64,000 nt of DNA from Kutzneria sp. 744 (GCF_000568255.1 NZ_KK037166.1:11301961-11365960), one strand, 5' to 3'; positions 9,109 through 19,150 are shown, numbered from the stretch's first letter. The notes: generated from the letters alone by a model not told the origin. A program made the numbers and translations.

Positions 9109-9987
9109 GTCGGCGAGGTTGGCCGGCCGCGAGCCGCGAATGGCCTGCGCGAAACGGGAAAGCCGGGTGGTCTCCGCCCCGGTGCCGTCGCCGTCGAGCT
9201 CGACCGGAGTCCAGGGGCCACCGTCCGAAGTGGACAGCTGGGCCCAGTTCGTCAGCCGGAACGACCGCTTGGAACCCCACAGGGTCCACTCGTAGTGTTC
9301 CGGCGCGGCGACGTTGGCGTACCCGGACACCTGCACGGGAACCTCACCGGCCCGCAGCAGACCCCGGGCCGCGACCTCGCTGCCAGAGGCCGGATAGTCC
9401 ACAGTGGCCCGCTCGGCCGAGATCGGCCCGACCAGGTGGTCGGTGAGGTACGCGAAGTGGGAGAACACTTCCCGGATGAAACCGCCCTCGGCCCGCTCGC
9501 CGACCCATGCCGCCGGCGCCTGGAACGGCCGCGGCCACTGCGGGAACGTCATCCGCACGTCCACGCCGAGCAGCTGGCCGGCCTCCGGGACGGCCTTCTC
9601 CAGGTACAGCGTCCCGTTCGTGTCCGACAGCGGGAAGTTCACGGCCGTCACGCCACCGGCGGCGGCCATCGCCCGACCCTCGGCCAGGTCAACAGCCAAC
9701 GGCTTCTCGCAGAACACGGCCACGCCGGCCCGCAACGCCGGCAATGCGTACCGAGCGTGCGCGGCCGGGGGAGTCGCCACGTAGATCGCGTCCACGCCGG
9801 TCATCACCTCGTCCGCCGGCACGAACTCCACCGAGGGATGCTCCGCGCTCAGGGCCGAGACGACGGACGGGTTGGCGTCGGCGGCCCGGGCCACGACGAA
9901 GTCGGGGTGCTGGAGGGCCTGGCCGAAGGTCCGACCGCCCATCACGCCGAGACCGATGACTCCGAGCCGAATAGGTGTTTCTGTCAC
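9058..9987 (-). CDS. Gfo/Idh/MocA family NAD(P)-dependent oxidoreductase
   Basis: A 309-residue sugar- or polyol-type dehydrogenase. The N-terminal Rossmann fold is LGVIGLGVMGGRTFGQAL; the conserved EKPLAVDLAEGRAM block (near residue 95) supplies the catalytic-region lysine; the C-terminal domain begins near residue 125. The substrate is not evident. The start is GTG 9987. Its ribosome-binding site AGGAGG overlaps the corrected TAG stop of the upstream DNA polymerase gene, so the two form one transcription unit. Its 3' end lies in the duplicated segment shared with the nitroreductase. Confidence 0.87.
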   Translation of the reverse strand: MTETPIRLGVIGLGVMGGRTFGQALQHPDFVVARAADANPSVVSALSAEHPSVEFVPADEVMTGVDAIYVATPPAAHARYALPALRAGVAVFCEKPLAVDLAEGRAMAAAGGVTAVNFPLSDTNGTLYLEKAVPEAGQLLGVDVRMTFPQWPRPFQAPAAWVGERAEGGFIREVFSHFAYLTDHLVGPISAERATVDYPASGSEVAARGLLRAGEVPVQVSGYANVAAPEHYEWTLWGSKRSFRLTNWAQLSTSDGGPWTPVELDGDGTGAETTRLSRFAQAIRGSRPANLADFADALRVQEVVEAFYA

Positions 9988-9999
9988 CCTCGCATCCTC

Positions 10000-11680
10000 C
10001 TATTTCGCGTCGGCGTAGCACTCGACGGCCGCGATATCCAGCGGAAAACCGGGCCGGAGTGTCCCCGAACACGACCCGTCCGGCCGTCTCGGCCGCCTGT
10101 TCCAGCACGGCGACGACCTCGTCGGCGTCGGAGGCCCGGCAGTGCACGATCACCTCGTCGTGCTGGAAGAACACCAGCTCCGGCCGCGACCCCTCGACGC
10201 CGATCCCGGTCAGCGCCGGACGCAGCGTGGCCAGCAGCGCCAACGCCCAGTCGGCGGCGCTGGCCTGCACCACGAAGTTGCGGGTGAACCGCCCCCGCGC
10301 CCGGTTGCGCGCCCCGGAGTCGGAGACCTCCTCCACCGGGTCGGGATCCAGCGAGCCGCCGGTCCAGCCCGAGGTCGCCGGGGGACAGGTCCGCCCCAGC
10401 CACGACCGCACCAGCCCGCCGGACTCGCCGACCTGGGCGGCTTTCTCCACGTAGTCCACGGCCCGGGGGAACTGCCGTCGCAGCGCGGCCACCAGCGCCC
10501 CGGCCTCGCCGCTGGTCTGCCCGTACAGCGCGGCCAGCATGCCGATCTTGGCCCGCGGCCGGTCGCCCCCGAAGGCCTCGTCGGCCAGCGCCCGGTACAG
10601 GTCGCCGGAGCTGCCGGCCCGGGCCAGCTTGTCGTCACCGGCCAGCGCCGCCAGCACCCGCGGCTCCAGCTGCCCGGCGTCGGCCACCACGAGCACCCAC
10701 CCCGGATCGGCGATCGCCGCCCGTCGCACCCGCTTGTGGATCTGCAGCGCCCCGCCGCCCCGCGTGGCCCACCGGCCCGACACCACCCCGCCCGGCACGT
10801 ACTCGGGCCGGAAGCGGCCGTCGTGCACCCAGGCCGCCAGCCACGACCAGCCGTGTGCGGTGTAGATCCGGTACAGCTCCTTGTACTCCAGCAGCAGCGG
10901 CACCGCCGGGTGATCCACTTCCTTGAGCACCCACGACCGGGTGGACGGCAGCCGGATCCCGGCCCGGGCGAACGCCTTGAGCACCTCGGCCGGCGAGTCG
11001 GGATGCAGCCGGTGATCGCCCAGTGCCGCGCCGATCCGCTCCGACAGGTCGCTCAGCTTGCGCGGCGGCACACCGTAGGCCTGACGCGCCCCCAACATCT
11101 CCGTGAGCAGCGCCGAGTGCACGTCGGCCCGCCACGGCAGCCCCGCGTGCCGCATCTCCGCCGCCGCCAGCGCACCTGCCGACTCCGCCGCCACCAGCAG
11201 TCGGAACCGCCCCGGCAGCGCCGTCTCCCCGATCCGCCGTAGCTGATCACGGTGCACGGCCACCAGGACGTCCATCGGATCCGCCCCACCCAGCGGATCC
11301 GGCGGCTGCTCCGCCTCGAACAGGGTCGGCTGGACGTCGGGGGATCGGGGCGGCCGGTCGGCCGGCACCGGCCCGCCGGTCATCCGCGCCCACGCCGCCG
11401 GCACGCTCCGCGGCCCGCCCCACCGTCCGATGTAGCCCAGCAGCAGCGTCTCGGCCAGCTCGACGTCGTGACAGCGCTCCACCCGCACCCCGGCCGCCAG
11501 CAGTCGGGGATAGATGTCCATCGTGTGCGCCCACACCCATCGCGGGCCCGTCCGCTCCAGCTCGGCCACGGCCGCCACGAGATCGCCCACCTGACGCGCG
11601 CCGCCGAGGGGCTCACCGTCTTCGGTCAGCTCCTGAAGCAACGCCCCACCTGCGTCGATGGGCACCACGGCAACCCGCAC
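10000..11680 (-). pseudogene. bifunctional 3'-5' exonuclease/DNA polymerase (family A), frameshifted at the last 15 codons
   Basis: A ~559-residue family A polymerase of the actinobacterial stand-alone type. Polymerase motif A is VVADAGQLEPRVLAAL, motif B region is RAKIGMLAALYGQTSG and motif C is FFQHDEVIVH; the N-terminal exonuclease-like domain covers residues ~1-180. Near the end the frame is broken by one extra base in AAAA at 10045-10048 (TTTT on the coding strand). With three T the protein ends RFPLDIAAVECYADAK and stops at 10000, the expected family ending; the TAG also overlaps the next gene's AGGAGG. Uncorrected, the frame reads on with unrelated residues. I chose GTG 11680 because MRVAVVPID is the conserved start. 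It is divergent from helY. Confidence 0.85.
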
Positions 11681-11772
11681 AGGTACATCTTGACAAGGTG
11701 GTCTGACAGTTTCGGGACGCGCCCATATAGATCTTGGACGCAATTGTCAGCCGGGTATGAAACTCTGGAGTC

Positions 11773-14535
11773 GTGGCTTCCAGCGCAACCCCGGGCCGGT
11801 CCCCGGCCGAGGCGTACGCGGCGTCCAAGCGCCGTGCCGCCCGGCCCCGGTTGACCGACTTCGTCTCGGTGCTCTCCTTCGAGCTCGACCCGTTCCAGCG
11901 CCAGGCTTGCGAGGCCCTGGAGGACGGCCACGGGGTGCTGGTCTGCGCCCCCACCGGCGCGGGCAAGACGGTGGTCGGCGAGTTCGCCGTGCACCTCGCG
12001 CTGGGCAAGGGCGGCAAGTGCTTCTACACGACGCCGATCAAGGCCCTGTCCAACCAGAAGTTCGCCGACCTGACCGCGCGCTACGGCGCCGACAAGGTGG
12101 GCCTGCTGACCGGCGACTCCTCGATCAACGGCGACGCGCCGATCGTGGTGATGACCACCGAGGTGCTCCGCAACATGCTGTACGCGGGCTCCTCGGCCCT
12201 GCACAACCTGGCCTTCGTGGTGATGGACGAGATCCACTACCTGGCCGACCGGTTCCGCGGGGCGGTGTGGGAGGAGGTGATCCTGCACCTGCCGGAGTCG
12301 GTGAAGGTGGTGGGCCTGTCGGCGACGGTCAGCAACGCCGAGGAGTTCGGCGAGTGGCTGGTCGAGGTCCGCGGCGACACCACGGTCGTGGTGGACGAGC
12401 ACCGCCCGGTGCCGCTGTGGCAGCACATGTTGCTGGGCGGCCGGGTGGTCGACCTGTTCGCTGACGACGGCGCCGACGAGGCCCGGATCAACCCGCAGCT
12501 GCTGCGCCGGGCCGAGGAGATGGGCCGCCACCACGTGCCGTTCAGCCACGGCCGCGGCCCCCGCGCGTCACGGGCCCGCGACAGCGGACCGCGCTTCCGC
12601 CCGCCGTCACGGGTGGACGTGGTGAGCCGGCTGGAGCAGGCCGGCCTGCTGCCGGCGATCGACTTCGTGTTCAGCCGGGCCGGCTGCGAGGCCGCCGTCA
12701 CGCAGTGCGTGCGGGCCGGCATGCGGCTGACGGCGCCGGAGGACGTCGACGTCATCCGCGGCATCATCGACGAGCGCACCAAGGACCTGCCCGAGGGCGA
12801 CCTCATGGTGCTCGGCTACTGGGAGTGGCGAGAGGCCCTGGAGCGGGGCATCGCCAGCCACCACGCGGGCCTGCTGCCGGCGTTCAAGGAGACGGTCGAG
12901 GAGCTGTTCGTGCGCGGCCTGGTCAAGGTCGTGTTCGCCACCGAGACGCTGGCGCTGGGCATCAACATGCCGGCGCGCACGGTCGTGCTGGAGAAGCTCG
13001 TCAAGTACAACGGCGAGGCCCACGTCGACCTCACGCCGGGGGAGTACACCCAGCTCACCGGTCGGGCCGGGCGCCGCGGCATCGACATCGAGGGCCACGC
13101 CGTCGTGGTGTGGCAGCCGGGCATCGATCCCAAGCAGGTCGGCGGCCTGGCCTCCACCCGCACCTACCCGCTGCGCTCCAGCTTCCGCCCCGGCTACAAC
13201 ATGGCCGTCAACCTGGTGCAGCAGCTCGGGGCCCAGGCGGCCCGGGAGATGCTGGAGCAGTCCTTCGCCCAGTTCCAGGCCGACCGCTCGGTGGTGGGCC
13301 TGGCCCGCCGCATCGAGCGCGGCAAGGAGGCGCTGGCCGGCTACGCCGAGTCCATGACCTGCCACCTCGGCGACTTCGCCGAGTACGCCGAGCTGCGCCG
13401 CAAGCTCACCGACCGGGAGAAGGCGCTGTCCCGGCAGAACAGCGCCAGCCGCCGCGCGGCGGCCGCCGAGTCGCTGGAGAAGCTGCGCAAGGGCGACGTC
13501 ATCGCGGTGCCCTCGGGCCGCCGCTCGGGCATCGCCGTGGTGATCGACCCGGGCCTGGACCCGCTGGGCGAGCCCCGGCCGTTCGTGCTGACCGAGGACC
13601 GCTGGGCCGGCACGCTGTCGGTGGCCGACTTCCCGGCCCCGGTGGTGGCGCTCGGCCGGATGAGGCTGCCCAAGAACGTCGACTGGCGGTCCCCGCGCAT
13701 CCGCCGCGACCTGGCCAACGGCCTCCGCGACACGGGCATCCGGCCGCCGCACCGCGAAGGCCGCCGCGGCAAGGGCGACGTCCATGACGACGCCGAGCTC
13801 GCGACCCTGCGCCGGGCCATGCGCGCCCACCCGTGCCACGGCTGCGACGACCGGGAGGCGCACGCCCGCTGGGCCGAGCGCTACCACCGGCTGCTGGCCG
13901 AGACCGAGCGCGTGGAGCGCCAGGTCGCCTCGACCACGCACTCCCTGGCCCGGGCGTTCGACCGGATCCGCAGCCTGCTGCGCGAGCGCGGCTACCTGGC
14001 CTCCGACGGCGACGGCGTCACCCCGAACGGCAGCCGCCTGGCCCGCCTGTACAGCGAGTCGGACCTGCTGGCGGCCGAGTGCCTGCGCCAGGGCGTGTGG
14101 GAGAGCCTGACGACGCCGGAGCTGGCGGCGGTGGTGTCCTCGCTGGTGTTCGAGGCCCGCCGCGACGGCCCCATGGACCCGCGGCTGCCCACGCCCGAGG
14201 TGGCCACGGCGATGCAGGAGACCATGCGCCTGTGGTCGTCCATCGAGGACGACGAGCGCCGCCACAAGCTGGACCGCACCCGCCAGCCCGACACCGGTTT
14301 CGCCTGGCCGGTGTACCGCTGGGCGCGCGGCGAGTCCCTGGAAAAGGTCCTCACCGCGGCCGAGACGAACGGCCAGGAGATCTCGGCCGGCGACTTCGTG
14401 CGCTGGTGCCGGCAGGTGATCGACCTGCTCGACCAGCTCAAGGAGGTGGTCGGCCGGTCCGAGCCGGTCGGCGCGACCGCGGCGGAGGCGGTCAAGGCCC
14501 TGCGCCGCGGGGTGGTGGCGATGGGCACCCTCTGA
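11773..14535 (+). CDS. helY: DEAD/DEAH-box RNA helicase, Ski2/Mtr4-like (HelY)
   Basis: A 920-residue Ski2-type helicase, presumed to act in RNA processing or decay. Motif I is CAPTGAGKT (Lys65), motif Ia YTTPIKALSNQK, motif II VVMDEIHY (Asp152), motif III LSATVSN, motif IV-V region HHAGLLPAFKE and GINMPARTVV, motif VI QLTGRAGRRGID. The C-terminal ~400 residues include the DSHCT-type helical region and a CHGCDDREAHARW segment. It starts at GTG 11773, divergent from the polymerase 92 bases away. Next to it is a DUF4333 protein, as I recall for Mycobacterium helY, where a 5'-3' exonuclease gene lies beside them; here the exonuclease is ~13 kb away. Confidence 0.92.
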   Translation: MASSATPGRSPAEAYAASKRRAARPRLTDFVSVLSFELDPFQRQACEALEDGHGVLVCAPTGAGKTVVGEFAVHLALGKGGKCFYTTPIKALSNQKFADLTARYGADKVGLLTGDSSINGDAPIVVMTTEVLRNMLYAGSSALHNLAFVVMDEIHYLADRFRGAVWEEVILHLPESVKVVGLSATVSNAEEFGEWLVEVRGDTTVVVDEHRPVPLWQHMLLGGRVVDLFADDGADEARINPQLLRRAEEMGRHHVPFSHGRGPRASRARDSGPRFRPPSRVDVVSRLEQAGLLPAIDFVFSRAGCEAAVTQCVRAGMRLTAPEDVDVIRGIIDERTKDLPEGDLMVLGYWEWREALERGIASHHAGLLPAFKETVEELFVRGLVKVVFATETLALGINMPARTVVLEKLVKYNGEAHVDLTPGEYTQLTGRAGRRGIDIEGHAVVVWQPGIDPKQVGGLASTRTYPLRSSFRPGYNMAVNLVQQLGAQAAREMLEQSFAQFQADRSVVGLARRIERGKEALAGYAESMTCHLGDFAEYAELRRKLTDREKALSRQNSASRRAAAAESLEKLRKGDVIAVPSGRRSGIAVVIDPGLDPLGEPRPFVLTEDRWAGTLSVADFPAPVVALGRMRLPKNVDWRSPRIRRDLANGLRDTGIRPPHREGRRGKGDVHDDAELATLRRAMRAHPCHGCDDREAHARWAERYHRLLAETERVERQVASTTHSLARAFDRIRSLLRERGYLASDGDGVTPNGSRLARLYSESDLLAAECLRQGVWESLTTPELAAVVSSLVFEARRDGPMDPRLPTPEVATAMQETMRLWSSIEDDERRHKLDRTRQPDTGFAWPVYRWARGESLEKVLTAAETNGQEISAGDFVRWCRQVIDLLDQLKEVVGRSEPVGATAAEAVKALRRGVVAMGTL

Positions 14536-14680
14536 ACGGCGGATTCGCGGCCGCCCCGTTGGTGGCAGCCTGCGGGGGCGACACGGGATTACCCAGGTCG
14601 GCCGCGCGGTGGTGGCGGCCTGTGGTTTGATCGCGGCTTAGCGGCCGGATGTCGGAGTTCAGCAGAGCACGGAGGCAACA

Positions 14681-15394
14681 ATGACCAGCCCGTACGGACC
14701 GTCCGGGGGCAACGACCCGCAACAGTGGGGCCAGCAGCCCCAGGGTGGGTACCCCGGCACACCGTCCGGTGGCTTTCCGGCCCAGCAGCCGCAGTGGGGC
14801 CAGCAGCCCCCCGCGTCGAACCCGTACGGCCAGCCGCAGCAACCCCAGCAGCAGCCCGGCCAGTACCAGCAGCCCGGCCAGTACGAGCAGCCCAACCCGT
14901 ACGGCGGCCAGCCCGGCTACCCCCAGCAGCAGCCCCAGCAGCCCGGCTTCAACCCCTACGGCCAGCCGGCGCAGCAGACCGCCCAGTGGGGCCAGCAGCC
15001 CGCGCCCGGCCAGCCGCAGTGGGGGCAGCAGCCCGGCCAGTTCGGCGGCCCCGGCTTCCCCGGCGCGCCCGCACCCAAGGCCGGCAACCGCAAGGGCCTG
15101 GTCATCGGCATCGTCGTGGTGGCCGTGCTGATCGTGATCGTCGTGGTCGTGCTGCTGGTGGCCGGCGTGTTCACCAAGAAGGTGTTCGACACCGCCAAGG
15201 TCGAGCAGGGCGTCACCGGCGTGCTGACCAACGACTACAAGCTCAAGGCCAGCGACGTGAAGTGCCCCGACAACGAGCCGGTCAAGACCGGCACCACCTT
15301 CACCTGCCAGGTGACCGTGGACGGCGCGCAGAAGAACGTCCAGATCACCGTGAAGAGCGACGACGGCCACTACGAGGTCGGGCAGCCGCAATAA
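14681..15394 (+). CDS. Pro/Gln-rich membrane protein with DUF4333 domain
   Basis: A 237-residue protein. Residues 1-~130 are a low-complexity cytoplasmic tail rich in Gln, Pro, Gly and Tyr with repeated QQPQWGQQP and QYQQPGQYEQPN units. One transmembrane helix (GLVIGIVVVAVLIVIVVVVLLVAG) follows, then a short extracytoplasmic DUF4333 domain with two cysteines (VKCPDNEP and TFTCQVTV) likely forming a disulfide. Its function is unknown. It lies 145 bases after helY on the same strand; that gap shows no other feature. Confidence 0.85.
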   Translation: MTSPYGPSGGNDPQQWGQQPQGGYPGTPSGGFPAQQPQWGQQPPASNPYGQPQQPQQQPGQYQQPGQYEQPNPYGGQPGYPQQQPQQPGFNPYGQPAQQTAQWGQQPAPGQPQWGQQPGQFGGPGFPGAPAPKAGNRKGLVIGIVVVAVLIVIVVVVLLVAGVFTKKVFDTAKVEQGVTGVLTNDYKLKASDVKCPDNEPVKTGTTFTCQVTVDGAQKNVQITVKSDDGHYEVGQPQ

Positions 15395-15425
15395 TCTGCT
15401 CGCCCGCCCTCAGTAGAGTCGCATC

Positions 15426-16613
15426 ATGACCACGCCGCCGTTCGACATCCGCACCCTCAGCGGCGAGGAGGAGCTGCGTGCCGCCCTCGGCCTGTTCCGG
15501 CGGTGCCTGCACGGCAACCCACCCAGCGACGAGGACTGGCCGCTCGCGTACGGCTCGTTCGACCGGGCGACGGTGCTGGGCGCGTACGACGACTCGGGGG
15601 TCATCGGCACGCTGACCGCCAACGGCAGCGTGATCGCGCTGCCCGGCGGCAGGGTCGTGCCGATGGACGCCGTCAGCCGGGTCGGTGTGCGCTCCGACCG
15701 CACCCGGCGCGGCCTGCTGAGCGCGATCATGCGGGCGCACCTGGAGGGCACGTCCGCGCCGATCGCCACCCTGCGGGCGACCGAGGGCGTGATCTACCGT
15801 CGCTACGGCTACGGCGTCGCCACCCGGTCCCGCACCACGAAGCTGGACTTCGCCAAGGCGCGCCTGCACGACCGCGCGCCGGTGGCCGGCGACGTCCGGC
15901 TGGTGCAGGACAAGGAAGAGATCAGGCGGCTGATGCCGGAGCTGCTGCGGCGCTTCGGCACGGCCCACCCTGGCGGCATCATCATGTCCGACGGCTTCTG
16001 GCACATGGTCCTGCACCGCCAGAACGGCAGCCCGGGCCTGGTGGTGCACGAGGACGGCTTCGCGGCGTACGGGGTGAAGGAGATTCCGGGCGAGACCTAC
16101 GCGTACGCGATGAAGGTGAGGCACATGTTCGCCGCCACCCCGGCCGCGCGGGCCACGCTGCTGAAGTTCCTGCTGGGCATCGATCTCGTGCGGCACGCGG
16201 AGTTCGACGGACGTCCCGTGGACGAGGACCTGGAGCTGTTGCTGGTCGATCCGAGAGCCGTGCACTACTCGGATTACGAGGACGAGACCTGGCTGCGCCT
16301 GGTCGACGTGCCGGCGGCGCTGGCCGCGCGCGTCTACGGCGACGCCGAGCCGGTGGTCATCGAGGTGGTGGACGATTTACTCCCGGCCAACAGCGGCCGC
16401 TACCGGATCGGCCCGGACGGCGCCGAGCGCACCGACCGGGACGCGCAGCTCCGGCTGGGCGTGGCCGACCTGGGCGCGGCCTATCTCGGCGACCGCCCCA
16501 TAAGCCAGTACGCGGCGGCCGGCCTGGTCGAGGTGCTCGACGAGGCCGCGCTGCCCGCCGCGGACCAGCTGTTCCTGCTCGACCGCGCCCCCTGGTGCGG
16601 CACGTACTTCTGA
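15426..16613 (+). CDS. Eis-like GNAT N-acetyltransferase
   Basis: A 395-residue two-GNAT-domain acetyltransferase of the Eis type (enhanced intracellular survival), whose members acetylate amines such as aminoglycosides or lysines. The acetyl-CoA site is VSRVGVRSDRTRRGLLSAIM (the V-x-x-R-x-G/R-G pattern), followed by LRATEGVIYRRYGYGVAT. The C-terminal residues APWCGTYF supply the conserved terminal carboxylate region near the active site. The C-terminal sterol-carrier-like domain begins around residue 285. It starts 31 bases after the DUF4333 gene, and the MprF-like gene follows after 25 bases. Confidence 0.87.
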   Translation: MTTPPFDIRTLSGEEELRAALGLFRRCLHGNPPSDEDWPLAYGSFDRATVLGAYDDSGVIGTLTANGSVIALPGGRVVPMDAVSRVGVRSDRTRRGLLSAIMRAHLEGTSAPIATLRATEGVIYRRYGYGVATRSRTTKLDFAKARLHDRAPVAGDVRLVQDKEEIRRLMPELLRRFGTAHPGGIIMSDGFWHMVLHRQNGSPGLVVHEDGFAAYGVKEIPGETYAYAMKVRHMFAATPAARATLLKFLLGIDLVRHAEFDGRPVDEDLELLLVDPRAVHYSDYEDETWLRLVDVPAALAARVYGDAEPVVIEVVDDLLPANSGRYRIGPDGAERTDRDAQLRLGVADLGAAYLGDRPISQYAAAGLVEVLDEAALPAADQLFLLDRAPWCGTYF

Positions 16614-16638
16614 CGATCTTTCTTCTGGCTGGAGCTCC

Positions 16639-19134
16639 ATGACCACGCTCGCCGGCTGGCGGCACAGCGTCGATCGCTACCTGGGACCGACCCGTGCGCT
16701 GGCCGCACTCAGGCGTGCCCCCTTCACCATCGGCCTGCTCGGACTGCTGTGGCTGACCGCGATCGTCACCGGCAGCCTGCCCGCCGGGCCGCCGGACAAC
16801 CTGTTCGACGTGGTCGCGGTGTCCTGGGACGACCTGGCCGGCGGTCGCTTGTGGACGGTCGTCACCAACGGCATGTGGTGCTTCGACCTCACCGGCTACC
16901 TGGCCACCACCGTGCTGCTGCTGGGCATCGGCGTGCCGGCCGAGCGACGGCTCGGGGCAGGGCGCAGCATGCTGGTGCTGTTGGCCAGCCAGGTCGGCGG
17001 CGTGCTGGTGGCGATCCCGCTGGTGTGGCTGGTCTCGCTGACCGGTGAGCCGTGGACCTCGGAGATCGTCGCCGACACCACGCTTGGCCTGTCGCCGGGC
17101 ATCGTCGGCCTCGGGCTGGCGCTGAGCGGGCAGCTGGGCGCCATGTGGCGTCGCCGGCTGCGGCTGTTCCTGCTGGTCGGCGCGGCCGTGATGGTGCTGT
17201 ACTCCGGGACGGTCCAGGACGTGGTGCGGCTGTTCGCCGGCCTGGTCGGCTTGGTCATCGGGCTGACCGTGCTGGGCCGCCCGGCCCGCGTCGCCATCAA
17301 CGCCTCATCCCGCTCGGAGACCAAGGTCCTGACCGCGCTGCTGGTCGCGGCGACCGCGCTCGGGCCGGTGGCCACCCTGTTCTCCAAGACCGCCAACGGC
17401 CCGCTCGGGCTGCTCCAGTACATGTTCGCCTCACCGGCGCTGGACGCCGGCGACGTCGCCGAGTACTGCGCGAACGGCTTGCAGGACACCGTGAACTGCC
17501 GCGTGGTCACCGCCGAGACGCTCGGCACCGGCATCGGCTCCGCCATCACGTCGATCGGGCCGGCGCTGCTGCTGCTCGCCGTGGCCGAGGGGCTGCGCCG
17601 GGGGCGGCGCTTCGCGTGGTGGCTTGCGCTGGTCTTCAACCTGATGCTGGGCCTGGGCTGCGTGGCGTTCGTCACCGGCTACCTGTACGGCGAGACCAAC
17701 TTCAGCGACGTCATCCCCAACATCGCGCCGATCGTGCTGCCGTTCGCGGTGTGCGGGCTGCTGCTCGGCACCCGCCGCGTGTTCACGGTGACCGCCCCGA
17801 AGCGCACCTACCGCCGGCTCGCGGCCGGCCTGCTGGTGGCTTTCGTGCTCACCTCGGCCGCGTACATCGGCATCGGCTACCTGGACCGCGCCCACTTCAA
17901 GCCGATGCCGGACCTGTCCCTGCTGCTGACCGACCTGCCGTCCCGCTACCTGCCGCCCGGCTATGCCCTGCTGACCGACATCGACTTCCTGCCCACCGGC
18001 AGCCTGGCCATCCTGGTGTGGGAGTACACCGGCGCGGTGTTCTGGGTGGTGCTGCTGATCGGGCTGCTGATCAGCTTCTGGCGGGCCAGGCCGGTGCAGG
18101 ACGCCGAGGCCACCGTGGCGGCCCGCAAGCTGATGGAGCACAACGGCGGCTCCTCGCTGGCGTACATGACGACATGGCCGGGCAACCAGTACTGGTTCAC
18201 GCCCTGCCGCCAGGCCGCGCTGGCCTACCGCGTCTCGGCCACGGTCGCGTTGACCACGGGCGGCCCGCTCGGCGATCCCGACCTGCACCGAGACGTCGTT
18301 GCCGGCTTCCAACGGTTCTGCGCCGACAACGGCTGGACGCCGTGCCTGTACAGCGTGACCGACCGGGTACGGGACGCGGCCGTCGGCCTGGGCTGGCGGG
18401 CCGTGCAGGTGGCCGAGGACACCGTGGTCGCGTTGGCGGACCTGGAGTTCACCGGCAAGAAGTGGCAGGACGTGCGCACGGCACTGAACAAGGCCGGCAA
18501 GGAGGGCATCGCCGCCGAGTGGCTGTCCTATCCGGACGCGCCGCTGGCCATCAGCGACCAGGTGCGGGCCATCTCCGAGGAATGGGTGGCGGACAAGGGA
18601 ATGCCCGAGATGGGCTTCACCCTCGGCGGCCTCGACGAGCTCGACGACCGGTCGGTGCGCTGCCTGATCGCGGTGGACGCCGACCGGACCGTGCACGGCG
18701 TCACCAGCTGGCTGCCCGTGTTCGAGGACGGCGAGGCCGTCGGCTGGACCCTGGACTTCATGCGGCGGCGCGGGGCCGGCTTCCGCGGCGTCACCGAGTT
18801 CATGATCGCCTCGGCGGCGATGACGCTGAAGGAGGAGGGCGCCCGGTTCCTCAGCCTGTCCGGCGCGCCGCTGGCCCGCCTGGACCGCGGCGAGGAAGTG
18901 TCCTCGCTGCAACGGATCCTGGACATCACCGGCAAGGCGCTGGAGCCGGTGTACGGGTTCCGGTCGCTGCTGTCGTTCAAGGCGAAATTCCAGCCCGAGT
19001 ACCGGCCGCTGTTCATGGCGTATCCGGACTCCTCGGCGCTGCCGTCGATCGGCAACGCCATCGGCCGCGCCTACCTGCCGCACCTCACGGCGCGGCAGGG
19101 GCTGCGGCTGGTGACGAAGTTGCTCAAGAACTAG
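16639..19134 (+). CDS. MprF-type phosphatidylglycerol lysyltransferase (rhomboid-like plus DUF2156)
   Basis: An 831-residue membrane enzyme. The N-terminal ~220 residues form a rhomboid-like bundle of about six helices; more helices follow to residue ~490. The soluble C-terminal DUF2156 domain transfers an aminoacyl group to phosphatidylglycerol: SSLAYMTTWPGNQYWF, TVALTTGGPLGDP, FTGKKWQDVRTALNKAGKEG and FLSLSGAPLARLDRG are its conserved blocks. Aminoacylated lipid reduces sensitivity to cationic peptides. Unlike LysX it has no lysyl-tRNA synthetase domain, so it depends on the housekeeping enzyme. Which amino acid it transfers cannot be read from the sequence. Confidence 0.88.
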   Translation: MTTLAGWRHSVDRYLGPTRALAALRRAPFTIGLLGLLWLTAIVTGSLPAGPPDNLFDVVAVSWDDLAGGRLWTVVTNGMWCFDLTGYLATTVLLLGIGVPAERRLGAGRSMLVLLASQVGGVLVAIPLVWLVSLTGEPWTSEIVADTTLGLSPGIVGLGLALSGQLGAMWRRRLRLFLLVGAAVMVLYSGTVQDVVRLFAGLVGLVIGLTVLGRPARVAINASSRSETKVLTALLVAATALGPVATLFSKTANGPLGLLQYMFASPALDAGDVAEYCANGLQDTVNCRVVTAETLGTGIGSAITSIGPALLLLAVAEGLRRGRRFAWWLALVFNLMLGLGCVAFVTGYLYGETNFSDVIPNIAPIVLPFAVCGLLLGTRRVFTVTAPKRTYRRLAAGLLVAFVLTSAAYIGIGYLDRAHFKPMPDLSLLLTDLPSRYLPPGYALLTDIDFLPTGSLAILVWEYTGAVFWVVLLIGLLISFWRARPVQDAEATVAARKLMEHNGGSSLAYMTTWPGNQYWFTPCRQAALAYRVSATVALTTGGPLGDPDLHRDVVAGFQRFCADNGWTPCLYSVTDRVRDAAVGLGWRAVQVAEDTVVALADLEFTGKKWQDVRTALNKAGKEGIAAEWLSYPDAPLAISDQVRAISEEWVADKGMPEMGFTLGGLDELDDRSVRCLIAVDADRTVHGVTSWLPVFEDGEAVGWTLDFMRRRGAGFRGVTEFMIASAAMTLKEEGARFLSLSGAPLARLDRGEEVSSLQRILDITGKALEPVYGFRSLLSFKAKFQPEYRPLFMAYPDSSALPSIGNAIGRAYLPHLTARQGLRLVTKLLKN

Positions 19135-19150
19135 GGCAGGCTCAAGAACT
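19122..19150. repeat. 11-bp direct repeat at the convergent mprF/SDR junction
   Basis: GCTCAAGAACT occurs at 19122-19132 and 19140-19150, an 18-base period. The first copy encodes the LLKN end of the lysyltransferase; the second contains the stop codon of the facing SDR gene. This resembles, on a smaller scale, the duplicated junction at 8952-9108. Confidence 0.6.

Noticed and set aside
12607-14265. 552-codon minus-strand frame opposite helY
   Set aside because: Shadow of helY; no domain and no start signal.
17431-19083. 550-codon open frame on the minus strand opposite the lysyltransferase gene
   Set aside because: Its residues are those of a high-GC antisense shadow; the plus-strand gene has all family motifs.
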